This document shows positions 45,240 to 54,652 of a stretch of 64,000 nucleotides of DNA, one piece after another. The stretch lies in assembly GCA_030674185.1 (NCBI GenBank), contig JAPXFY010000023.1, forward strand, positions 14,814,686 to 14,878,685, written 5' to 3'. How positions within the stretch are numbered: the stretch's first letter is position 1; every line of letters starts with the position of its first letter. A program made the position numbers and the translations under genes. The notes under the pieces are model-generated. The model was not told the DNA's origin, did not search any database, and saw only the letters and a program-made list of their open reading frames with translations. Source of the stretch: Monoplex corrugatus. Taxonomy: Eukaryota; Mollusca; Gastropoda; Littorinimorpha; Ranellidae.

Positions 45240-45785
45240 TCAGGTTATTTTTGTTTAAAGCCCAGCCGACTGTGTAGAGCCATATCAGGGCTATAGCCTG
45301 TTTCAAACATACACAATACTTCAACAGGACAAAAAAAGTTAAAGAAAATGAAGTACACATATCAATGCATTCGCCCACATAATCTAAGGAGATGCCCTTG
45401 GCGCTGACCACTCCAATTTATCACACAGGGGATTTAAAAAACAAACCTGACTACAATTTAAACAACAATGGTACTAAAGCATACATAAAAACAGGCATAA
45501 ATTACCTAAAATTGCATCCGCATCTGTCATTTCCCTAAAGCCAAAAATGCACTTTATATATGTACCCAGTTATCAATCATAAGAGAACGTACATAAGACT
45601 TTATCAAACACATGCAGGTGAATGGACCAGCAAGGCAGATAATGACAGGAAGAAATGACAGAAAGCAAAGGAGGAAGAAAGAAACAAAGACAGTGACAGA
45701 AAAGAGGAAATTTCTGGCACAAAATTTCCAGAAGATGGGGATACTATTTATACCGAAAGAGCCCCGGCATTCCACGGGGGGTGAG
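45240..45785 (-). mobile_element. Dispersed repeat R copy
   Basis: From the end GTTTAAAGCCCAGCCGACTG (45255) through CATATCAATGCATTCGCCCA, CAGGCATAAATTACCTAAAA (45503-45522) and TCCAGAAGATGGGGATACTA to GAAAGAGCCCCGGCATTCCA. Same order as 29430-29998, on the opposite strand and unexpanded. Confidence 0.8.
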
Positions 45786-45904
45786 GCATTAGGTATCGAG
45801 TCCATGGCTCCATACCAACAGCCATCCAGAATACACTTAACCCGCGACAGTAGCGTCATCAGCCTCTCGCTTCAAATTCATATAAGTATTCACATTTTTT
45901 TTAA

Positions 45905-46230
45905 CAAGACTTCAAAAAGGCAAGAAGGCTAATTGGTCTTCAAGGGGTAGGATCTGGAAAATCAACCTATCTACGCGATGTTTTACACCAAGCAGCCGGC
46001 AATGCCCTGCTCTTGACGATTTTCAACTGCCGTGGGATTTTTTGCGTACGCAACCCTAAGGCACACGGGTCCGACTCGTTTTTCGTCCCCTTCCGAAGGA
46101 CTAGACGTTCAGTTCGATTTTCCGGTCAAACTGAGGAGAAAAGTTGAGGCTGTACGGAGAGTGAACCCTGGAACCTCGAGTTTAGTTATTGGCAGGTGAA
46201 CGTCTGAACCATTCTGCCACTCTTCTCTCT
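45905..46230 (-). mobile_element. tRNA-derived SINE, promoter intact
   Basis: Minus-strand head GAGTGGCAGAATGGTTCAGA (A-box-like TGGCAGAATGG, 46201-46219) and GAGGTTCCAGGGTTCACTC (B-box-like, 46157-46176) about 40 bases apart, as in tRNA genes and Pol III SINEs. The body matches 11690-11960. It is followed directly by sequence shared with the SINE/R junction at 11960. Confidence 0.8.
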
Positions 46231-46342
46231 GCCCCCATTCAAACACATACTAACATGTTCAGAGCAGTAACACAGGACGGCAGCACCAGACGTGGCCCCA
46301 AGAATTCTGTAGCCTGGTCACCAAACTCCTTCAAGGCATGTT

Positions 46343-46536
46343 TCAGGAAATCCAGGAATGGGGGAAGCCATGGTCGCGCCCCCTCTGTATGGAGCGTGCC
46401 GGGAGGTCGGTGCTGACGTTGGGAAAACCCACTCCCCAAAACAGAAAGTCTGTTACTCCCTCCGCAAAACTGGCGTCCACGTTTTGACATGGGCTGGTCA
46501 TCTGGGACAGAAAGAGGTCCGCCACAATGGGATGAC
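46343..46536 (-). CDS. Haem peroxidase exon D
   Basis: After GTGTTTTCACAG the exon reads GHPIVADLFLSQMTSPCQNV, DASFAEGVTDFLFWGVGFPN and VSTDLPARSIQRGRDHGFP. IQRGRDHG is the most conserved signature of animal haem peroxidases, preceded by the expected V...LT..LF block. Exon C joins it in phase 1 as ..HLFHQG. After HGFP a run of five C (46360-46364, G on plus) is followed by a stop (46343-46345). One more base would give HGFPPFLDFLKHALKEFGDQ in an open frame to about 46239. A -1 indel, in the gene or in the assembly, is likely. The conserved Asn of GLP.YN, which contacts the proximal His in characterised enzymes, is not seen in either frame. Confidence 0.85.
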
Positions 46537-46555
46537 CTGTGAAAACACAAGGTGA

Positions 46556-47235
46556 GATATAAATCATCATCATCGTCATCAACATCAATATCATCGCCCT
46601 ATCTTGAATGTTATATAGAACCGATAATGTTATACGGTTGTGAGGTGTGGACAGTCAACAAGCAAAGCCAGAACAAGATTGGGGCAGCCGAGATGTGGTT
46701 TCTAACAAGAATGTTGACAGTTCCATGGACAGCAAAGAAAACAAACGAGACAGTCTTGATGGAGGTAGACACAAGAAAATCATTCAGAAGGAAGATTAAG
46801 AAAAGATAGGCAACATTTATAGGCCATTTAATGAGGAAAGGGGAATTGGCGCACCTGGTCACAACAGGAAAGCTGGAGGGAAAGTGAGCACCAGGTAGAC
46901 CCAGGGAAAAACATTGGACGGACTTGCAGAGTGGCTGAAGACAGAGAGGGTGGAAGATGTGCTTGCGGCAACAAGGGATAGAAACATATGGAAGGCCATG
47001 ATTGCCAACGCCATGTGGCAGGGCACTTGATGATGATGATGACCTAGAAACAGAAAAGCTGGAGGGAAACAGAACACCAGGTAGACCCAGGGAGAAAATA
47101 TTGGACGGATTTTCAGGGTGGCTGAGATACAGAGGATGGGAGATGTACTTGCAGCGACAGGGAATAGATTCGTGTAGTGGGCCAAGACCGCCAACACCAT
47201 GCGGCAGGGCACATGACGATGATGATGATGATAAC
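46556..47235 (+). mobile_element. LINE 3' end with partial tandem duplication
   Basis: Encodes ECYIEPIMLYGCEVWTVNKQ, IGAAEMWFLTRMLTVPWTAK and GRPREK.., the C-terminus of an endonuclease/RT LINE, with stops. The last part (LEGNRTPGRPREKILDGFSG ...) is present twice (46850-47035 and 47045-47220), each ending CATG(TG)GGCAGGGCAC then (GAT)n. Its left end lies only ~20 bases upstream of the exon D acceptor. Confidence 0.82.
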
Positions 47236-47416
47236 CATTTCAAAACTTACATAACGCATCGATGTGAAAAAACACTGGAAAATAGAATTAAGTACACATA
47301 TCAATGCATTCACGCACATAATTTAAGACTATGCCCCTGGGATTCAGCATTCTGATCAACTTATCACCAGATAGTTATAAGCAAACTAACCCGAATACAA
47401 ATTTAAACATAACTCA

Positions 47417-47880
47417 TCATCATCATCATCAGGTGCCCTGCCGCATGGCGTTGGCGACCATGGACTTCCAACCATCTCTCTATCTCTCGTTGCCCCCAGC
47501 GTCTCCCCCACCCTCTTCATCCCCAGCCACTCTGCAAGTCCGTCCAGCATTCTCTCCCTGGGTCTACCTGGTGCTCTCTTTCCCTCCATCTTTCCCATTG
47601 TGACCAGGTGCTCCAAATCCTCCTTCCTCATAAAATGGCCTATAAATGTTGCTTGTCTTTTCCTAATCTTTCTTATGAGTGATCTATTTGTGTCTGCCTC
47701 CATCAAGACTGTCTCGTTTGTTTTCTTTGCTGTCCATGGAACTCTCAACATTCTTCTGAGAAACCACATCTCGGCTGCCTCGATCCTGCTCTGGCTTTGC
47801 TTGCTGACTGCCCACGCCTCGCATCCGTACAACAGTATTGGTTCTATATAACATTCAAGGTCTCTCTTTCTGATGTTAAT
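47417..47880 (-). mobile_element. LINE 3' end, inverted relative to 46556-47235
   Basis: The minus strand reads ECYIEPILLYGCEAWAVSKQ, IEAAEMWFLRRMLRVPWTAK, IRKRQATFIGHFMRKEDLEH, GKRAPGRPRERMLDGLAEWL and ends ..TPCGRAPD with a (GAT)n tail. Open for about 150 codons, better preserved than its plus-strand partner 180 bases away. Confidence 0.85.
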
Positions 47881-47924
47881 TGATAGGCATGGACAGGAGA
47901 AAGAAACATAACTAGGGATACTAA

Positions 47925-49078
47925 AAAACACACACAAAAACAGGCCTACATTAACTAAAACACACACACACAAAAACAGGCCTACATTAACTAAAAAACA
48001 CAACACACAAAAACAGGCCTACATTAACTAAAACACACACACACAAAAACAGGCCTACATTAACTAAAACACACACACACAAAAACAGGCCTACATTAAC
48101 TAAAACACACACACAAAAACAGGCCTACATTAACTAAAAAACACACACAAAAACAGGCCTACATTAACTAAAAAACACACACAAAAACAGGCCTACATTA
48201 ACTAAAACACACACACACAAAAACAGGCCTACATTAACTAAAACACACACAAAAACAGGCCTACATTAACTAAAACACACACACACAAAAACAGGCCTAC
48301 ATTAACTAAAACACACACACACAAAAACAGGCCTACATTAACTAAAACACACACACACACAAAAACAGGCCTACATTAACTAAAACACACACACACAAAA
48401 ACAGGCCTACATTAACTAAAACACACACACAAAAACAGGCCTACATTAACTAAAACACACACACAAAAACAGGCCTACATTAACTAAAAACACACAAAAA
48501 ACAGGCCTACATTAACTAAAACACACACACAAAAACAGGCCTACATTAACTAAAACACACACACACAAAAACAGGCCTACATTAACTAAAACACACACAC
48601 ACAAAAACAGGCCTACATTAACTAAAACACACACACAAAAAAACAGGCCTACATTAACTAAAACACACACACACAAAAACAGGCCTACATTAACTAAAAC
48701 ACACACACACAAAAACAGGCCTACATTAACTAAAACACACACACACAAAAACAGGCCTACATTAACTAAAACACACACACAAAAACAGGCCTACATTAAC
48801 TAAAACACACACACAAAAACAGGCCTACATTAACTAAAAAACACACACAAAAACAGGCCTACATTAACTAAAAAACACACACAAAAACAGGCCTACATTA
48901 ACTAAAAAACACACACAAAAACAGGCCTACATTAACTAAAACACACACACAAAAACAGGCCTACATTAACTAAAAAACACACAAAAAAACAGGCCTACAT
49001 TAACTAAAAAACACACACAAAAACAGGCCTACATTAACTAAAAAACACACACAAAAACAGGCCTACATTAACTAAAAC
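47925..49078 (-). repeat. 34-bp minisatellite, ~34 copies
   Basis: Units of 32-37 bp: AAAAACAGGCCTACATTAAC TAAAACACACACACAC on plus. Length variation is almost confined to the (CA)n part; the 22-bp core is nearly invariant. The core corresponds to AGGCATAAATTACCTAAAAT of repeat R (45505). Confidence 0.97.
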
Positions 49079-49573
49079 TACTTCTGTACATTACATTTCC
49101 TTACAGCCAAAAATTCTCAGTCAATGCATACACCCAATTATCAATCGTAAGAAATATATAAGACTTTATGGAACACACACAGGTGAATGGACCAGCGAAG
49201 CAGAAAATGATAAGAAGAGATGACAGAAAGCAAAAGAGGAAGGTAGAATCAAAGAGAATGACAGCAAAGAAGAAATTGCTAGTACAGAATTTCCACAAGA
49301 AAGGATACTGTTTATACTGAGAGCCCACGGCATCCCCACGCGGGGGTGGGGGTGGGGGTGGGGGATCTACTCTAGTGCAAGCAGACAAACATACATACAG
49401 AAACAGGAGTGAAATGGGTGGAGTAGTGCTATGGTTAAGTAGGCCTACTTTCCCAAGAGCAATCCATACTGCATGAAAAAAAAAAATCTTTTGTGAAAAA
49501 AAAATCCAATGCAATTCACATCCACAAGTTTTAGTGTTCTTCAAACGATCCCAATTCTTTTCATATATATACA

Positions 49574-49849
49574 TCAATCAAAAGACATAACTCTTGAGAA
49601 TTATCTCCCATGTTGTACTTCTCAAATCTAACACAGTTTGCGCTACCCATTCAGCTAACATAGAAGCAGATACAAAGTACAAAAACAGTAAGCTCAGAAC
49701 ACTTATGTATTATTGAACAGTGTTCTGATCTTACTCTTTTTGTACTTTGTATCTGCTTCTATGCTAACTGAATGGGTAGCGCAAACTGTGTTAGATTTGA
49801 GAAGTACAACATGGGAGATAATTCTCAAGAGTTATGTCCTTTGATTAAT
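49574..49849. mobile_element. Hairpin of two repeat M copies
   Basis: Inverted arms of about 131 bp with a ~15-bp loop. ATCAATCAAAAGACATAACT (left) pairs with AGTTATGTCCTTTGATTAAT (right), and TTGCGCTACCCATTCAGCTA pairs with TAACTGAATGGGTAGCGCAA with very few mismatches. The right arm continues into AAAATTCTCCCTGCTTCCCT, as does the single-arm copy at 30550. Confidence 0.92.
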
Positions 49850-50147
49850 ATTATAAAAATTCTCCCTGCTTCCCTCTTATTTCTTTGGTATTTTCATATA
49901 CGCTTTGTACTGATGGTACTATTACTTGTTTCTGACTTCATGTTATCACCTGTTGTTATTCTTGATGAACTATGTTCATACAGCAGTAATATCTATATCT
50001 ATATAATATCTATATCATTACTGTATGGATACAGGAACTCCGTACCTGTATATGTGTATATGTTAGTGTTCACGTGTACATGTATGTGTAAGTGTTTGTG
50101 TGTGCGTGTGTACGTGTTTATGTCAGATACTGTTTATACTACATTAA

Positions 50148-50296
50148 TTAAACCTTTGACTCCCGCACCCTATCCATTAACTGCAAAATTTTAACACTTT
50201 GACTCCCTCACCCTATCCATCAGTTTTTTTTTTTTTTGCTTGCATGGCTGACAATGCAGGATGCTGTTAGACAGGGTGCAGGAGTCAAAGGGTTAA
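50148..50296. mobile_element. piggyBac-type foldback MITE
   Basis: TTAAACCTTTGACTCCCGCA ... GGAGTCAAAGGGTTAA, with a poly-T interruption at 50226-50238. Same family as 15441 and 35732. Confidence 0.78.
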
Positions 50297-50304
50297 TGTA
50301 TGGC

Positions 50305-50530
50305 CACAGCAGCCCTCCCCTCTGAAAAAAGGATTTTTTGTTTTAGTTGTTGTTTTTGTTTGTTACATAATGTAAAAAGTCACAGCAGCCCTCCCCTCTA
50401 AAAAAAAGATGTTTGTTTTGTTTTAGTTGTTGTTTTTGTTTGTTACATAATATAAAAAGTCACAGCACCCCTCCCCTCTAAAAAAAAGATGTTTGTTTCG
50501 TTTTAGTTGTTGTTTTTGTTTGTTATTATA
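50305..50530 (+). repeat. ~75-bp tandem repeat, three copies, beside exon C
   Basis: Three units of GTCACAGCAGCCCTCCCCTC, TAAAAAAAAGATGTTTGTTT and TAGTTGTTGTTTTTGTTTGT. It ends about 90 bases downstream (in gene sense) of the peroxidase exon C donor. Confidence 0.9.
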
Positions 50531-50620
50531 CAAAACCCAAAACGAGCGTGCTTTGAGGTGGACTGTCTGCGCTACACCAACAGAATGAAGATCATCATCA
50601 AGGAGTTCTCTGTGGCCTAC

Positions 50621-50787
50621 CTTGATGGAACAGGTGATCAGGGCGGAAGAAGAGATGCTTGATCTCTTGCACGGAGCTGTCGTTGTGAGCCATGAGCTGC
50701 AGTCTGTTGTTGATCTCTGAGTGGCCAAACCGAAAGGCCGCCGTCTGGAATGAGTTAATGATGCTGGGGTTGAGGCTGCTGTTGTAA
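50621..50787 (-). CDS. Haem peroxidase exon C (proximal histidine)
   Basis: After TGGTGTTTCAG the exon reads (S)YNSSLNPSIINSFQTAAFRF, GHSEINNRLQLMAHN and EIKHLFFRPDHLFHQ, ending CAAG|GTAGGC in phase 1. Y.....NP.I.N.F.TAAFRFGHS is the conserved block that supplies the proximal haem-ligand histidine (RFGH). It is followed by the usual FF.PD.L. The junction with exon B is in phase 2 (AG|T). The exon is open throughout. Confidence 0.93.
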
Positions 50788-51002
50788 CTGAAACACCATG
50801 GATGGATGGGTTGACAGGGGTCACGGTACTGTTTTGACCTTACAGGACAGAGGGGTTCTTTGCTGTTCTTTTTCTGCACCTCCCTCTCTACCTGCTTAAC
50901 CCCCTCCCTCTCTATCTATTGTCGATTTTTTTTTCTAGGTTTTCTCCATCTTAACCCCACTTCTCGAGTTCACTACTGCCTCCTCCATTCTATCGTCCAT
51001 CC

Positions 51003-51060
51003 AAGTTCAAGTTCGTATTGCTTAAAGCCCAGCCGACTACTAAGCATATCAGGGCTAACG
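51003..51060 (+). mobile_element. Short SINE-like end fragment
   Basis: AAGTTCAAGTTCGTATTGCT TAAAGCCCAGCCGACTACTA; also at 44143-44205. It corresponds to the end of repeat R. Confidence 0.6.
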
Positions 51061-51164
51061 ATTTTGAAAGAGAAAAAGATTGAAAAAGCCTCTGGGAGAT
51101 CTGAAGGACTGATGTTAGAGGGAAATGAAGATGACTTAGTAGTACGCAGAAGATCAGACTGACA

Positions 51165-51415
51165 GAGAGCAGGCGTTTTGTACTTGTAGATTCAAGGATC
51201 CGGGCAGAATAATAAATTTAGCTTTCGAGATCATTTTCGTGAGTTTTTTTTTCATATGCTCACGAAACCTCTGTGAACGAACTACATATTTAGAGGACCG
51301 CCACTGACGTTTAGCACGTCTAGTTTCTTTGGCAACCCTTATTTCATTTTGCACCGCGGTGCAGATGGCAATCAGGCAGAACATGGAGGGTGCATGCTCA
51401 TCTAGAAGCTGATGC
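51165..51415 (-). pseudogene. LINE fragment between endonuclease and RT
   Basis: Minus strand: LLDEHAPSMFCLIAICTAVQ NEI then AKETRRAKRQWRSSKYVVRS, like LLDTHAP...HEIACAKRARRRAERRWRKSK of the LINE at 54.3-58.4 kb. A diverged relative with no catalytic motif. Confidence 0.75.
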
Positions 51416-51454
51416 AAGACGGAATTGTAGTGGCTTGCAGGATCGGAGAAATTT

Positions 51455-52285
51455 GAAAGCGAGAGGAGAGACGATTTACAACTTCAGACGAGGAAGATTT
51501 AATAACGATAGATGCCGGGGACGATTTACAACTTCACACGAGGAAGATTTAATACTTTATAGATGTCAGGTACGATTTACAACTTCACACGAGGAAGATT
51601 TAATATTGATAGATATCAGGTACGATTAAATCACACGGAAGATTTATCGATAGTCGTGTTACACCTCACACGAGGAGGATTTAATACTGATAGATGTCAG
51701 GTACGATTTACAACTTCACACGAGGAGATTATATGATAGATGTCAGTACATTTACACTCACGGAGATTTAATACTGAGTGTCAGGTACGATTTACACCTT
51801 CACACGAGGAGGATTTAATACTGATAGATGTCAGGTACGATTTACACCTTCACACGAGGAGGATTTAATACTGACAGATGCCAGGTACGATTTACACCTT
51901 CAGACGAGGAGGATTTAATATTGATAGATGTCAGGTACGATTTACAACTTCAGACGAGGAGGATTTAATACTGATAGATGTCAGGTACGATTTACACCTT
52001 CACACGAGGAGATTTAATACTGATAGATGTCAGGTACGATTTACAACTTCACACGAGGAGGATTTAATACTGATAGATGTCAGGTACGATTTACAACTTC
52101 ACACGAGGAGGATTTAATACTGATAGATGTCAGGTACGATTTACAACTTCACACGAGGAGGATTTAATACTGATAGATGTCAGGTACGATTTACAATTCA
52201 CACGAGGAGGATTTAATACTGATAGGTGTCAGGTACGATTTACAACTTCAGACGAAGAGGATTTAATATTGATAGGTGTCAGGTT
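51455..52285 (+). repeat. 50-bp minisatellite, ~17 copies
   Basis: Units of 49-50 bp: ACGATTTACAACTTCACACG AGGAGGATTTAATACTGATA GATGTCAGGT, with AACTT/ACCTT and CACACG/CAGACG alternation. Several damaged short units occur near 51630-51780. The origin is not apparent. Confidence 0.95.
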
Positions 52286-52639
52286 GCGACAGATAAGAAT
52301 TCGTTTCCGGCATTCAGGTTTAAACCAACAGAGTGTAAAGAAACAGTAGACTGGTCTGAAGGAAGTTGGTCTATGACTGAGACTGATGTAACGAGTCATC
52401 TGTTACAGACGATCAGCCAGTCAGTAATATGGCCCCCTCCATGTTTGTGTGTGTTTTGTATCCCAGAGTAAATGCTTTGGGGAATGATGAGAATGCACTG
52501 TTGGATTAGATTAACATATCAAGATTAGGTAATGTATAAATGTCGTTGATGATGAAAAGGATGATGATAATAATGAATAATGATAAAAAACAACAACAAT
52601 AATGATAATGATATAACAACAAACAACAACAACAACAAT

Positions 52640-52880
52640 AATAAATAACTTGATTATTACGATCCAGAACCAGAGGGAGGTATTCCTTGTAGCCGTATTT
52701 TGGGTCTATGTGAAAACATAATAATCCCCGCACGCACAAATACACCCCAAATAACCCAATCACACACACATACACCATGCCATTGCTAAATACGTGGCAG
52801 GCTCGTACAGATGGGAAGAACTGGATGACTTTAGAACCTAAGATCAGAGGCAGATACTCTCTACAAATAATGTTCTATGT
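52640..52880 (-). pseudogene. Two diverged copies of peroxidase exon B
   Basis: Minus strand at 52650-52700: GYKEYLPLVLDRNNQ (compare exon B IYKEYLPLILGPKV). At 52795-52875: sequence corresponding to exon B from ..LIAQTQNVIYKEYLPLILG.. with stops, then GTCATCCAGTTCTTC and GAGCCTGCCACGTATT in place of GTCATCAAGTTCTTC and GAGCCTGCGAGGTATT. The second runs directly into the 26-bp array. Confidence 0.75.
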
Positions 52881-52889
52881 CTAGCGATG

Positions 52890-54345
52890 AGATAGTATTC
52901 CTACCTGCTATCACCCCTCTGTATTCCTACCCGCTATCCGCCCCTCTGTATTCCTACCTGCTATCACCCCTCTGTATTCCTACCTGCTATCACCCCTCTG
53001 TATTCCTACCTGTTATCACCCCTCTGTATTCCTACCCGCTATCACCCCTCTGTATTCCTACCTGCTATCACCCCTCTGTATTCCTACCTGCTATCGCCCC
53101 TCTGTATTCCTACCTGTTATCACCCCTCTGTATTCCTACCTGCTATCACCCCTCTGTATTCCTACCTGCTATCACCCCTCTGTATTCCTACCCGTTATCA
53201 CCCCTCTGTATTCCTACCTGTTATCACCCCTCTGTATTCCTACCTGTTATCACCCCTCTGTATTCCTACCCGCTATCACCCCTCTGTATTCCTACCTGTT
53301 ATCACCCCTCTGTATTCCTACCTGTTATCACCCCTCTGTATTCCTACCCGCTATCACCCCTCTGTATTCCTACCTGTTATCACCCCTCTGTATTCCTACC
53401 TGTTATCACCCCTCTGTATTCCTACCTGCTATCACCCCTCTGTATTCCTACCCGTTATCACCCCTCTGTATTCCTACCCGTTATCACCCCTCTGTATTCC
53501 TACCTGTTATCGCCCCTCTGTATTCCTACCTGCCATCGCCCTCTGTATTCCTACTCGCTATCCGCCCCTCTGTATTCCTACCTGCTATCACCCCTCTGTA
53601 TTCCTACCTGCTATCGCCCCTCTGTATTCCTACTCGCTATCCGCCCCTCTATATTCCTACCTGCAATCACCCCTCTGTATTCCTACCTGCTATCACCCCT
53701 CTGTATTCCTACTCGCTATCCGCCCCTCTGTATTCCTACCTGCAATCACCCCTCTGTATTCCTACCTGCTATCGCCCCTCTGTATTCCTACCTGCTATCC
53801 ACCCCTCTGTATTCCTACCTGCTATCGCCCCTCTGTATTCCTACCCGCTATCACCCCTCTGTATTCCTACCTGCTATCCACCCCTCTGTATTCCTACCTG
53901 CTATCACACCTCTGTATTCCTACCTGCTATCACCCCTCTGTATTCCTACCTGCTATCCACCCCTCTGTATTCCTACCTGCTATCACCCCTCTGTATTCCT
54001 ACCTGTTATCACCCCTCTGTATTCCTACCTGCTATCACCCCTCTGTATTCCTACCTGCTATCGCCCCTCTGTATTCCTACCTGCTATCACCCCTCTGTAT
54101 TCCTACCTGTTATCACCCCTCTGTATTCCTACCTGCTATCACCCCTCTGTATTCCTACCCGCTATCACCCCTCTGTATTCCTACCTGCTATCACCCCTCT
54201 GTATTCCTACCTGTTATCACCCCTCTGTATTCCTACCCGCTATTGCCCCTCTGTATTCCTACCCGCTATTGCCCCTCTGTATTCCTACCCGCTATCATCC
54301 CTCTGTATTCCTACCTGCTATCACCCCTCTGTATTCCTACCTGTT
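52890..54345 (+). repeat. 26-bp minisatellite, left part (~56 copies)
   Basis: Units of 26 bp, rarely 25 or 27: GTATTCCTACCTGCTATCAC CCCTCT, with CTGCT/CCGCT/CTGTT and CACC/CGCC/CCACC variants. The same array resumes at 58380-58700 beyond the inserted LINE. The long open frame (PLYSYLLSPLCIPTCYHPSV repeats) is a repeat artefact. On the left it grows out of the diverged exon B copy (GATGAGATAGTATTCCTACC). Confidence 0.96.
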
Positions 54346-54652
54346 ATAATAATTACAATAATTACAATATTTATATAGCGCAAAATCTTGATAAAATCAA
54401 ATCTAAGCGCTGAATCAGACACACACGCAAGCACGCACGCACGCACGCACGCACACACACGCACGCACACACACACACACACACATACACACACACACAC
54501 ACGCATGGCTATAAATGGGGAGAAAGAATAAAAGCAATAAAAGCAAGAATAAAAGCAATGGAAAATTATAGAGAGCATAGCATATACAATTATATATTAT
54601 AACCATGTGATTCCCTCCGAGCGGAGACAGGCTTCAGAGGGGGGTTAGGATT

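Larger units (their letters stand above)
47240..49355 (-). mobile_element. Dispersed repeat R with LINE insertion and array
   Basis: The ends match repeat R: TATCAATGCATTCACGCACA (47301) on one side and AGAATTTCCACAAGAAAGGA / ACTGTTTATACTGAGAGCCC (49283-49325) on the other. Inside are an inverted LINE 3' end (47417-47880) and the 34-bp array (47930-49075), which replaces the GGCATAAATTACCTAAAATT segment. Confidence 0.7.

Noticed and set aside
46157..46222. A tRNA gene
   Set aside because: A- and B-box-like motifs are present, but the sequence does not fold into a full cloverleaf and continues into a repeated SINE body.
47386..48006. A 206-codon gene on the minus strand
   Set aside because: It joins array sequence to the C-terminus of a LINE reverse transcriptase with a (GAT)n tail, so it is mobile-element sequence and not a host gene.
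52877..54349. 490-codon open frame of PLYSYLLSPLCIPTCYHPSV repeats
   Set aside because: A product of the stop-free 26-bp minisatellite; no domain, no start context, and interrupted by the LINE.
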